64,000 nt of DNA from the NCBI GenBank assembly GCA_018268915.1, contig JAFDVQ010000017.1, positions 242,628 through 306,627 on the forward strand. The letters run 5' to 3'. This document shows positions 28,701 through 36,206 of this stretch, in pieces. Position 1 is the stretch's first letter. Every line of letters starts with the position of its first letter. Made by a program: the position numbers and the translations under genes. This DNA comes from Acidobacteriota bacterium (lineage in GTDB: Bacteria; Acidobacteriota; Terriglobia; Terriglobales; Acidobacteriaceae). The notes beneath the pieces were generated by a model. The model had not been told where the DNA came from. It did not search any database and saw nothing but the letters and a program-made list of their open reading frames with translations.

Positions 28701-31700
28701 TGCAACGCGCCGCAATGAAGAATCGTTCGGTGAAACCCTCAAGGAAAGCTTCTACGGACCGCTGTGTCTCGCCCAGACGCTGGGAGGTCTCGACCTTACA
28801 GACGTCAAGATTGGGTTTGTCTCCAATTGCCTGCAGCAGATCAATCGCGAACCCATTCAGGATCCGGTCAGGGCTGTGCTAGTGGGACCTGCCATCATTA
28901 TCCCAGTGGAACTCCCCGGAATTGCGTGCCGCGCGATCGATGTTGATCTTGAAGGTGATCGAGTCGAAGCCTGCGCAGAAAAAGTAATAGCAGAAATGCA
29001 AGCTCTCCGAGATTGCTCTGTAGTGGCCTGGCGCGGTAGAGAACGGTTCGAGGAGACTCTCCTCCCCATCAATTTGTCTGTTGCGCCAGAACGAAGACGC
29101 CTCAAGACCGGAGGGGCATACCTTATAACGGGCGGCCTGGGAGGTCTTGGACTTTCTGTGGCTGAGCATTTGGCACGCGAATTCAAGGCCCGACTAATCC
29201 TTGTTGGCCGTTCGGACTTCGCCGACCAGAAACAGTGGCAAGATTTGCTCAATGATCGGACGCAAACCGACAAAGAGAAACGGCGGATCAGAAAGCTGAT
29301 TGAGATTGAGTCCATTGCTGGCGGGTTGCTAGTCGCCAATGCCGATGTGACTGACGCCGGTCAGATGTTGGAGGTGATTGCCCGCTCTCGCAAGTCATTC
29401 GGGCACATAGACGGCGTATTCCACGCTGCAGGTGTGCTTGACGACGGGCCTCTGATGCTGAAGACAGCACAATCAGCAACTCGAGTTCTCGATCCAAAAA
29501 TCCGTGGGACGCTGGTTCTGGAGGAAGTACTGCGCGACGAGCCGCTGGACTGCTTTGTATTGTTCTCCTCCATCAGTTCCATAATTCCTTTCGCCGGTCA
29601 GGTCGACTACGCTGCTGCAAATGCTTTTCTTGACTCATTTGCGCAAGCTCGCGGACCTGCCGTTACAGTGATCAATTGGTCGGCATGGCGCGAAGTTGGA
29701 ATGGCGGCTCACGCTAAGTCTCAAGAACCACTTTTGGACGAGCGTCTCGCCAACTCGCCTGAAAAAGTGATCTTTGCCAGTCAGTTCTCGGTTGGCAAAC
29801 ATACCTTGCTCTCAGACCACAGGCTGAAGGGTGGCAAAGCACTCGTAGTCGGGACTGCGTACCTGGAAATGGCAGCCGAAGCATTCGCCGGTGGATCTTT
29901 TCATGGGCCGTTGGATTTCAGGGATGTATATTTCCTGGCCCCGTTAGCTTTCGAAGGACGAGAGACAAAGGAGCTTCGAGTTCAGCTCGAAGCCTCTCAT
30001 GGTGCAGGTCAGGAAAAAGGCGAATTCACCTTTTCGATTCTCGCCCGCGGTGATAGCTGGGTTGAACACTCGACCGGTTTCATCGCTCCTTGTCTGACGC
30101 CGCCGGCGGAGCATCTCGACCGGGAGGCCATCCTTGCGCGCTGCGGAAAGACAACTCTCGAATTCGACCGTCAACACAGAACTAGACAGGAACAATACTT
30201 CGACTTCGGACCGAGGTGGCTCGCACTCAAGAGTTTGCACATTGGCGAGAACGAAGGGTTGGCTGAACTCGAGCTGGACGAGCAATTTTCGCATGAGATC
30301 TCGGCCTATCGCATGCACCCTGCCGTGCTTGACATGGCGACCGGGTGTTCGCTGTATCTGACAAAGGGATACGAGAACTCGGACGACCTCTACCTTCCGT
30401 TCTCCTACAGTAGACTCCTCCTCTACCGATCAATTCCTCTGAAGTCGTTCGGCCATATCCGTGCGCGGCAAGAAAACTCGGCAGGCGCCGAAATGGAGAG
30501 TTTCGACATCACTCTGTTCGACGGGATGGGCCAAGCGATTGCCGACATTGAGGGTTTTGCCATGCGCAGGATTCCTAATCCGGCGACGGTGTCTGATGAA
30601 GGTCCGGCGGCCAATGATTCGAAGCACATCTCTCGTGCGAGACCTATTGAGATCGACGAATCCGAAGGAATTCTGCCCTCCGAGGGAGTGCGTGCCCTTG
30701 TTCGCATTCTTTCAGCAGATACGCCCAATCGCATCGTAGTTGCCCCTCATCCGCTTGCGAAGGCGAAAGCGCACAATGCCGTTACTCAGGTGAAGCTTGC
30801 TGTTTCAGCCGATCCAAAACACAGCGTAGAAGAGACGATTTCAGGGTGGTTCCAAGATCTGCTGGGAATCGACAATGTTGAACCAGACGATGATTTCTTC
30901 ACTCTTGGCGGGCACTCTCTGATTGCGGTGCGCCTGTTTGCCAAAATCAAGACTACTTTTCAGGTCGATTTGGAATTGGCCACCCTATTTGAGGCGCGTA
31001 CAGTTCGTGCGCTGGCCACCTTGGTTCGAACGAAGCTTCAACGAGCCGAGCCGGTCAAGAAGAAATGGAGTTGTCTCGTACCCATTCAACCAAATGGTTC
31101 TCGTCTGCCTATGTTTTTTGTTCATGCAATCGGAGGCGAAGTTCTTTTCTACGAGCCGCTGGCCAGGTGTCTTGGATCCGATCAGCCCTTCTACGCGCTG
31201 CAATCGTCGCAGACCAACTTTGATGAGTCGCGCGGGACCAGCATCGAAGAGATGGCATCACTCTATCTGGAGGAGATCCGCTCATTTCTTCCGGAAGGGC
31301 CCTACATCCTGGGAGGCCATTCTTATGGCGGGCTCATTGCTTTCGAGATGGCACAACAGCTCCAGGCGCAGGGATCCGAGCCCGCTTTATTGATCATGCT
31401 CGACGCGGTGGTCCCGGGTAGTAAGCAGCACTTGAAGGCCTCAACCCAGCTCTCGACAATTCGGGAGAGCCTTCGCAGCGAAGGTCTTGGATACTTGGCG
31501 CGTAAGGCAGGCTTGAAACGGGTGTATTGGCAGAGGAAAATGCTCATGAAGGTCCGGCACACAAGAGCCTATGGGTATCGACTCGCTGGACTTCAACTTC
31601 CTCAGGGTCTCCGATATTCGGAGATGGAAGAAACTCGCGTCCGAGCTTTGGAGCGTTACAGGTTTAAGAGCTATAACGGCAAGATCGTGCTGATTCGAGC

Positions 31701-31911
31701 CACCGAGCGCGGTTATGGCGGGGTCGAGAGCATCAGCGAGCGAGACGATGCCACTCTGGGATGGGGAGCTCTAGCGCAAGGTGGAGTCGCCGTGCACAAC
31801 ATTTCAGCCGAGCACAGTAATCTCCTTCAGGAGCCTTTCGTCCGCAAAGTCGCTGACGAAATCACGGCAATCGCGTCGACGCAAAAAAGTATCTTTGTTA
31901 AACACTCCTAG
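25711..31911 (+). CDS. One-module type I polyketide synthase: KS-AT-KR-DH-ACP-TE
   Basis: 2066 residues from the ATG at 25711. KS about 1-425 with Cys177 (TACSTS), His313 and His353. AT about 525-845 with Ser625 in GHSIGE and HAFHS, a malonyl-CoA pattern. KR about 1130-1310 with TGGLGGLG, VLDD (B-type) and Tyr1300. A DH-like domain about 1355-1630 follows the KR: His1370 in HxxxG, but the following Pro is Val; Asp1541 in HPAVLD is kept, and the usual Gln/His four residues on is Gly. ACP Ser1736 (GGHSL). TE about 1788-2066 with Ser1871 (GHSYGG), Asp1898 and His2035. DH after KR is unlike ordinary cis-AT modules. One extension of glycyl-carrier would give a 4-amino-3-hydroxy- or 4-aminobut-2-enoyl chain. 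Confidence 0.92.
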   Translation: MNSSAIAVVGMAGRFPGASNIAQFWENLREGVESVRDLSDAELQTAGVSPDELNSPGYVKRAPILDGVPMFDASFFGFSPRDASIMDPQHRHFLECAWEALEDAGHPPKTFDGSVGAFAGSGMNSYLIHNLLANRKLLGSAGLFQLKQTGNDKDVLATRVSYQFDLRGPSINVQTACSTSLVAIHLACQSLLNHECDMALAGGVTIEIPHGHGYMYREGEILSRDGHCRAFDASSSGTVFGSGVGIVVLRRLEDALADDDNIRAVILGSAINNDGARKVGYLAPSVEGQMEAIAEALDFSGVSANEISYVETHGTGTTVGDPIEIRALTQAYRRSTASTGFCGIGSLKTNIGHLDAAAGVAGLIKTILALQHAQIPPSLHFQTPNPHLEIERSPFYINSRLTNWPSKGTPRRAGVTSLGIGGTNAHVVLEEAASRTIARNRKPFELLVVSAKTEAAADQALVNLATHLQQHPEVDRADAAFTCQLGRQEFQHRRSLVVEDSCDSCVSLSEKSRKQAAKGVANKPAPPVAFLFSGQGSQYVNMGRELYIHEPLFRETLDHCARELERHIGINLTTVMYPPDDEKEVASARLNETWLTQPALFAIEYSLARWWMSLGVQPAAMLGHSIGEYVTACLAGVFSLEDALGVVAFRGRLIFGLHAGSMLAVPLPAAKVPLTGSVSLAAVNSPDLCVISGTTEEVAAIEEQLAKESVACKRLFTSHAFHSSMMEPILGEFDEKLRSVTLNAPRIPYLSNVTGTWIRAEEATSPTYWTQHIRQTVLFSDGVSELLGNPNQVLLEVGPGSTLTSLARQQGASTRALQSTPHPREDDSDLRCALGSLGRLWTLGIEVKWNGLRLPHSAQRIPLPTYPFEHQKFWIEPDRIQEGTGHVSEAPASAPDNHDGWFYRRGWSPVSLPVKPADEVDRWVIFCDALGLGDTAAGQLLLAQKKVILVDPGSSFRESKKNRYTVRPDSREDYASLFSALSGMGFVPQRILHFWSVATRRNEESFGETLKESFYGPLCLAQTLGGLDLTDVKIGFVSNCLQQINREPIQDPVRAVLVGPAIIIPVELPGIACRAIDVDLEGDRVEACAEKVIAEMQALRDCSVVAWRGRERFEETLLPINLSVAPERRRLKTGGAYLITGGLGGLGLSVAEHLAREFKARLILVGRSDFADQKQWQDLLNDRTQTDKEKRRIRKLIEIESIAGGLLVANADVTDAGQMLEVIARSRKSFGHIDGVFHAAGVLDDGPLMLKTAQSATRVLDPKIRGTLVLEEVLRDEPLDCFVLFSSISSIIPFAGQVDYAAANAFLDSFAQARGPAVTVINWSAWREVGMAAHAKSQEPLLDERLANSPEKVIFASQFSVGKHTLLSDHRLKGGKALVVGTAYLEMAAEAFAGGSFHGPLDFRDVYFLAPLAFEGRETKELRVQLEASHGAGQEKGEFTFSILARGDSWVEHSTGFIAPCLTPPAEHLDREAILARCGKTTLEFDRQHRTRQEQYFDFGPRWLALKSLHIGENEGLAELELDEQFSHEISAYRMHPAVLDMATGCSLYLTKGYENSDDLYLPFSYSRLLLYRSIPLKSFGHIRARQENSAGAEMESFDITLFDGMGQAIADIEGFAMRRIPNPATVSDEGPAANDSKHISRARPIEIDESEGILPSEGVRALVRILSADTPNRIVVAPHPLAKAKAHNAVTQVKLAVSADPKHSVEETISGWFQDLLGIDNVEPDDDFFTLGGHSLIAVRLFAKIKTTFQVDLELATLFEARTVRALATLVRTKLQRAEPVKKKWSCLVPIQPNGSRLPMFFVHAIGGEVLFYEPLARCLGSDQPFYALQSSQTNFDESRGTSIEEMASLYLEEIRSFLPEGPYILGGHSYGGLIAFEMAQQLQAQGSEPALLIMLDAVVPGSKQHLKASTQLSTIRESLRSEGLGYLARKAGLKRVYWQRKMLMKVRHTRAYGYRLAGLQLPQGLRYSEMEETRVRALERYRFKSYNGKIVLIRATERGYGGVESISERDDATLGWGALAQGGVAVHNISAEHSNLLQEPFVRKVADEITAIASTQKSIFVKHS

Positions 31912-31923
31912 GTTGCAGAGCAT

Positions 31924-32568
31924 TCAGCCATGCCTTTTGAGTATGCGCTGAAGCGTTAACTTTGGAAGTGTCAAATATGTCCGGGGCCTGAGTAGATCAG
32001 CAGAGCTCGGATCTTTGTCGTCCCATTGAAAGTGAATCTGCTGAAACATCCACGCGCTCTTCTCTTTTGTTAGAACTGCCGAAAAGCGGACGGGACGATC
32101 CAGAGTCTTGAAATGGACCAGACCTATACTCGTAATCCAGGCGACGTTTCCTGACGAAGAGACAATTGAGTCGTCGACATCAAATCGAAAGTCTCCCCAA
32201 CCTAGCCAATCTCTTTTTATGAAATCTGCTACGGCGGGATACCCACGGACCCATTCACCTGTGTCAGTTCCGAGGAGCAGGACATCATCGTTCCGGGCAA
32301 TTGTCCTCTCCGCGAAGGCTTCTATGTTCTTGGGGTCGCGGCGAATATATCCATCCTGAAAAACTCGAAGTGCAGTTAGCACTTCTCGTCGCACTTCGGT
32401 TGGAGCGTCACCTGGAACCTGTAGCTTGAGCTTGCGAACGTCGTCGGGAGCAGAGGTCTTCGTATGCAGGCAGGAGATAAATCCCATCCCAAAGCCCAGG
32501 ATCAGGAGCAAAAACGATACAAAGACATAACTAGTCGCTCTGCGGCCCACGTCCCTTCCCAGTCCCAT
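31924..32568 (-). CDS. Membrane-anchored SnoaL/NTF2-like protein
   Basis: 214 residues. One hydrophobic segment at about 13-33 anchors or exports it; the C in GFISC is a poor lipobox. Residues about 60-200 have the cone-shaped NTF2/SnoaL pattern (EVLTALRVFQDGYIRRD, LLLGTDTGEWVRG, FIKRDWLGWGDF, FSAVLTKEKSAWMFQQIHFQW), the arrangement of SnoaL-like ketosteroid-isomerase-fold proteins. GGGAGGTGA sits three bases before the ATG, a very strong ribosome-binding site. It is convergent with the PKS gene, their stops 12 bases apart. Whether it acts in that pathway is unknown. Confidence 0.7.
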   Translation of the reverse strand: MGLGRDVGRRATSYVFVSFLLLILGFGMGFISCLHTKTSAPDDVRKLKLQVPGDAPTEVRREVLTALRVFQDGYIRRDPKNIEAFAERTIARNDDVLLLGTDTGEWVRGYPAVADFIKRDWLGWGDFRFDVDDSIVSSSGNVAWITSIGLVHFKTLDRPVRFSAVLTKEKSAWMFQQIHFQWDDKDPSSADLLRPRTYLTLPKLTLQRILKRHG

Positions 32569-32769
32569 GACTCACCTCCCGGCTCAGAATTGATGGATGA
32601 GCTAATCTTCTCATGCACCAAGAGGGAAGTGCCGCGAACGGGGAATAGTCCGGTTGAGTGCGCCTCTGGTAAGCTCGCCAGGATAGCAGCCTGATCTAAG
32701 CAAATCCAGGGTCCAATGGATGCTTCGAAATCTCTCTAATGAGAAAAACGGATCTAAGCTAAAGCGTAT

Positions 32770-33303
32770 ATGCGATTCACAAAAACAGAAATTCAAGGTG
32801 TTTGGCTTATCGAGCCAGACTTTCACGAAGATGCCAGAGGGCGCTTCTTCCGTGCGTGGTGTCATGCGGAGTTTGCAGAACACGGCATCAGCTTCGACCC
32901 CATACAGGCAAATATGGGGCTCAATTTGTTGAAGGGCACGCTTAGAGGAATGCATTATCAGGTTGCGCCAGCCTTGGAGGCAAAACTCGTCAGATGCACA
33001 CGAGGATCGATGTTCGACGTTGCACTCGACTTACGCTCTGAATCTGCGACTTACAGGAAGTGGTACGGAGCGGAACTTACGGCCGACAACGGACGGATGC
33101 TTCTGGTACCCGAGGGGTGTGCCCATGGCTATCAGGCTCTGGAAGACTACACTGAGATGCATTACATGGCGTCTCATGTTTTCGCGCCGAAAGAGGCGAA
33201 AGGAGCCAGATTTGACGATCCGGCGTTTGGCATTGCCTGGCCGTTAGTGCCTTCCGTAATCTCCGTTCAGGATTCTAATTGGCCATTGCAAAAAGATTCG
33301 TAG
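32770..33303 (+). CDS. RmlC-like cupin sugar epimerase family protein lacking the catalytic tyrosine
   Basis: 177 residues, collinear with E. coli RfbC. Conserved elements include RGRFF, TLRGMHYQ with His62, KLVRC with Lys72, MFDVALD with Asp83 and PEGCAHGYQ. The pair Tyr137-Tyr138 of E. coli RfbC is Val137-Phe138 here, so the general-acid tyrosine of 3,5-epimerases is missing. It may be a single-position epimerase or an isomerase. It lies at the start of a block with CDP-glucose enzymes, so its substrate is more likely a CDP-4-keto-6-deoxysugar than dTDP-4-keto-6-deoxyglucose; there is no RmlA, RmlB or RmlD here. Confidence 0.82.
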   Translation: MRFTKTEIQGVWLIEPDFHEDARGRFFRAWCHAEFAEHGISFDPIQANMGLNLLKGTLRGMHYQVAPALEAKLVRCTRGSMFDVALDLRSESATYRKWYGAELTADNGRMLLVPEGCAHGYQALEDYTEMHYMASHVFAPKEAKGARFDDPAFGIAWPLVPSVISVQDSNWPLQKDS

Positions 33304-33400
33304 AAGATTTGACTAGGAGTTATCTAAGACTTACCGGGCGCTCTGTACGTAGGCAGTTCGGCAGATTCTTCGCGCTCAAAGCCGAAAGGGGCCACGACCG

Positions 33401-34579
33401 ATGACAACAAGCTCCAAAGGAGAGGGAAGTGGTCGCCAGAGGCGGACTCTGATCTTCTCGCAGCGAAACCTTTCCAGCATTCAGCCATTTCGCTGCGCAC
33501 ATTTCGAGTTCGAAGACGTCATCGCTGAAATCGACAACGTGGAGCTTCTCGCTCCTTCCTTTGACCCGAATACTCGCCGGCAGCGGGTTACCAAGCAACT
33601 GGCCTATCACACCCCTTTGGCGTTGAACCCGGGCATCGAGAAAATCGAACTCGACGAGCAGTACGAGCTGTTCTTTGCGATTTGCGGCAATCCGACAGAC
33701 ATCCTTCGAATTTCAAGTGCAGTCAATTGGAGAAAAAGCTGTAAGAAGGCGGTTTGTCTGATTGATGAGATGTGGGCAAAGGACATCCCGAATTACCGCA
33801 ATTACCTCCGTGCCATTGCTCAGTTTGATCTCGTCGTTCTCTACTACAGTCGAAGCGTGGCTCCAGCGAATCAGATCATGGGTCAGGAGAAATGCGTATT
33901 TCTTCCTCCAGGTGTTGATGCAGTCCGCTTTTGTCCTTATCCTGACGCTCCCGGCCGTTCCATACATGTCTATAGCGTGGGTAGAAGATCGGCGGTCACT
34001 CACAAATCCTTTTTGAGGATGGCGTCGAACGATGGAACTCTTTATCTCCACGACACAACCTCCGCTGATAGAGTGCTCGATCCGATCGAACATCGTATTC
34101 TCGTGTCGAATCTCGCAAAGCGAAGCCGCTATTACATCGTGAATCCAGGGCTCATCGATCGCCCGGATGTACGCGGGGATCAGATCGAGATTGGAAACCG
34201 CTACTTCGAGGGCGCGGCGGCAGGGAACATCTTGCTCGGTGAGCGTCCGCAGAATGGCGAATTCGAGAAGTTCTTTGATTGGAATGATTCCTTGATCGAC
34301 CTTCCTTACAACTCACCCGAGGCAGACCAAGTCATTCGAGATCTCGATGCTCAACCTGAGAGGCAGCTAGAAATACAAAGGCGAAATGTGCAACAGTCTC
34401 TGCAGCGTCACGATTGGGCGCACCGTTGGGAGTCTATTCTCCGCCTTGCGGGAATGGATTGCATGCCCGGGCTCGCCAATAGGAAGAAGAAGCTGCAAAG
34501 CCTCTCCGACCAGGTCATGGGCAACAGGGCCGCAGTCCCAAAGTTGATCCAGACAGGAACTTCGCGCCACTCAAGGTGA
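33401..34579 (+). CDS. CgeB-like glycosyltransferase
   Basis: 392 residues. The C-terminal region (RPDVRGDQIEIGNRYFEGAAAGNILLGE, then FDWNDSLIDLPYNSPEADQVIRDL and HDWAHRWESIL) matches the Glyco_trans_1_2/CgeB family (PF13524). The middle part VVLYYSRSVAP and FLPPGVDAVRFCPYP is also typical. AAGGGG lies about ten bases upstream of the ATG. It likely transfers the deoxysugar made by the neighbouring CDP-sugar genes; that partnership is inference from adjacency. Confidence 0.78.
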   Translation: MTTSSKGEGSGRQRRTLIFSQRNLSSIQPFRCAHFEFEDVIAEIDNVELLAPSFDPNTRRQRVTKQLAYHTPLALNPGIEKIELDEQYELFFAICGNPTDILRISSAVNWRKSCKKAVCLIDEMWAKDIPNYRNYLRAIAQFDLVVLYYSRSVAPANQIMGQEKCVFLPPGVDAVRFCPYPDAPGRSIHVYSVGRRSAVTHKSFLRMASNDGTLYLHDTTSADRVLDPIEHRILVSNLAKRSRYYIVNPGLIDRPDVRGDQIEIGNRYFEGAAAGNILLGERPQNGEFEKFFDWNDSLIDLPYNSPEADQVIRDLDAQPERQLEIQRRNVQQSLQRHDWAHRWESILRLAGMDCMPGLANRKKKLQSLSDQVMGNRAAVPKLIQTGTSRHSR

Positions 34580-34655
34580 GTTGAACAGCAGCCGCTGGAT
34601 TCCTTGCATTCAGAGATAGACAGAACCAGACATTGGATCCGAAAAGGATTGAGAG

Positions 34656-35975
34656 TTGACTACGCATCGAGCGAGCTATTGGAAAGTGGCAATCTTCGCG
34701 AGCACGGTCCTTATAGGACATTGCGCTGCGATCGGCTGGCTATTGCGGGTGACATTTGGCACTCCGGAATTCTCACTTTCTGTGAAGCTCCTTTCAAGCA
34801 TTGGCAGCCTGTTTCTATTCTCTACTGGGGCTGCCACAGCTCTTGTTCTCACTGGGGCGCTCGTCGTGCTTCGCCGCGATAACCTTGAGAGGCTCGGAAG
34901 ACCGTATGCAGGAAGCCCGCGTGAATGGCATGGTGGATTCGTAACCCAGGCTCTTCGCTCGTGTGTTCGCGCTCTGCGCTCTACAGCAGGAGCGCCACTC
35001 GAAAGGCTAGATCTGCACGCTGGTGAACTGGTAGAAATCCGACCATGGGAAGAGATCCTCGCTACATTGGACTCCCGGGGAGAGTTGGATTCGTTGCCGT
35101 TCATGCCTGAAATGCAGTCATTATGCGGTCGTAAGGCCCGAGTACATCGTCGAGTAGATAAGATATTCGACTGGATCACGATGAGTGGTCTCAGGCGCAT
35201 GCGCAATACGGTCATCTTGGATGGCCTTCGCTGTGACGGTGGCTACCACGAGACATGCCAGGCAGACTGTCCGATTCTATGGAAGGAAGCATGGTTACGC
35301 CGCGCTTCAGCAAAGCTGGACGTCGTCCGCTCGACTGGCAGTTCCGCAACACCACCTCTGGATCTTCGCCAGTTCACCACTCGTATCGACGCTGATACGT
35401 CCGAGACTCGTTTTGTCTGCCAACTGAGCAGGCTGCCGCAGGCGACAACACCGACTCCATGGAACAGCCCTCGCAATTTGCTCAGAGAACTATCCAGTGG
35501 CAATGTTCGATTCGGGCCGTTTCTCACGTTCATTTCGATTTTTGCCTTCAATGCTGTTCAAAAGCGTTCAGGCGGAGCTTGCTTTCCGATACTAGGGCAT
35601 TCTCAATCGGCCAGGACGCCTCACGAAGTATTGAACATTCAGCCAGGGGAACTTGTCCGAATCAGGACGAAGCGTGAAATCGAAGAGACCCTGAATGCGC
35701 AATTTAAAAACCGTGGCCTTTGGTTCGACAAGGAAATGACTCGATTCTGCGGGGGAATCTACAAGGTGCGCGCTCGCGTCGACCGGCAGATCGATGAGAG
35801 AACCGGCAAGATGGTCATTATCAATACGCCCTGCATCACCCTGGAAGGCGTCACAGCCACAGGTGAGTACTTCGAATTTGCTCCCTTGGACGAAAGAATC
35901 TACTGGCGCGAAATCTGGCTCGAACGAATTGAAGGCGAAAACGAGGCCGGCCAAGAACACTCTGAAGCATCGTGA
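34656..35975 (+). CDS. Membrane protein with two tandem copies of a CGR..WKEAWL / CGG..WREIWL module, function unknown
   Basis: 439 residues, TTG start with AAGGA 8 bases upstream. Two hydrophobic segments (about 10-32 and 45-72). Module 1 (about 119-216): GELVEIRPWEEI, FMPEMQSLCGRK, RVHRRVDKI, LDGLRC, then LWKEAWLRR. Module 2 (about 328-425): GELVRIRTKREI, WFDKEMTRFCGG, KVRARVDRQIDERTGKM, TLEGV, then YWREIWLERI. Module 1 has four cysteines (157, 193, 201, 205), a possible metal site; module 2 keeps only the first and gains Cys393. I recall single modules of this type as hypothetical proteins beside natural-product and glycosyltransferase genes, but cannot verify it here. No function is assigned. 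Confidence 0.7.
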   Translation: MTTHRASYWKVAIFASTVLIGHCAAIGWLLRVTFGTPEFSLSVKLLSSIGSLFLFSTGAATALVLTGALVVLRRDNLERLGRPYAGSPREWHGGFVTQALRSCVRALRSTAGAPLERLDLHAGELVEIRPWEEILATLDSRGELDSLPFMPEMQSLCGRKARVHRRVDKIFDWITMSGLRRMRNTVILDGLRCDGGYHETCQADCPILWKEAWLRRASAKLDVVRSTGSSATPPLDLRQFTTRIDADTSETRFVCQLSRLPQATTPTPWNSPRNLLRELSSGNVRFGPFLTFISIFAFNAVQKRSGGACFPILGHSQSARTPHEVLNIQPGELVRIRTKREIEETLNAQFKNRGLWFDKEMTRFCGGIYKVRARVDRQIDERTGKMVIINTPCITLEGVTATGEYFEFAPLDERIYWREIWLERIEGENEAGQEHSEAS

Positions 35976-36206
35976 GCACAATTACCGACCGTCAGTTTTC
36001 GATTACCTCATCGTGCCTTAGTAATCACCTAGCGGCTTACCGTCGGTTAGGGAATCAAACTTTCTGTGCATTTCCCTCGGCGCTATGAAAAGTTATCATT
36101 CACTGGTCAATCGACACACAAGCAAGCGTTGGTGACGTCGGGTATAAGTCCCTATCTGCAACGTGCAGAAGCACTTAGCAATAAGATAGTCTCGGAGGAA
36201 ATACGC

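Noticed and set aside
25711..31911. Polyunsaturated fatty acid synthase (PfaA) because of the KR-DH order
   Set aside because: There is one ACP instead of a tandem array, a C-terminal TE is present, and PfaB, PfaC and PfaD partners are missing; a glycine-loading protein is adjacent instead.
32770..33303. dTDP-L-rhamnose pathway
   Set aside because: RmlA, RmlB and RmlD are absent here, and the epimerase homologue lacks the catalytic tyrosine.
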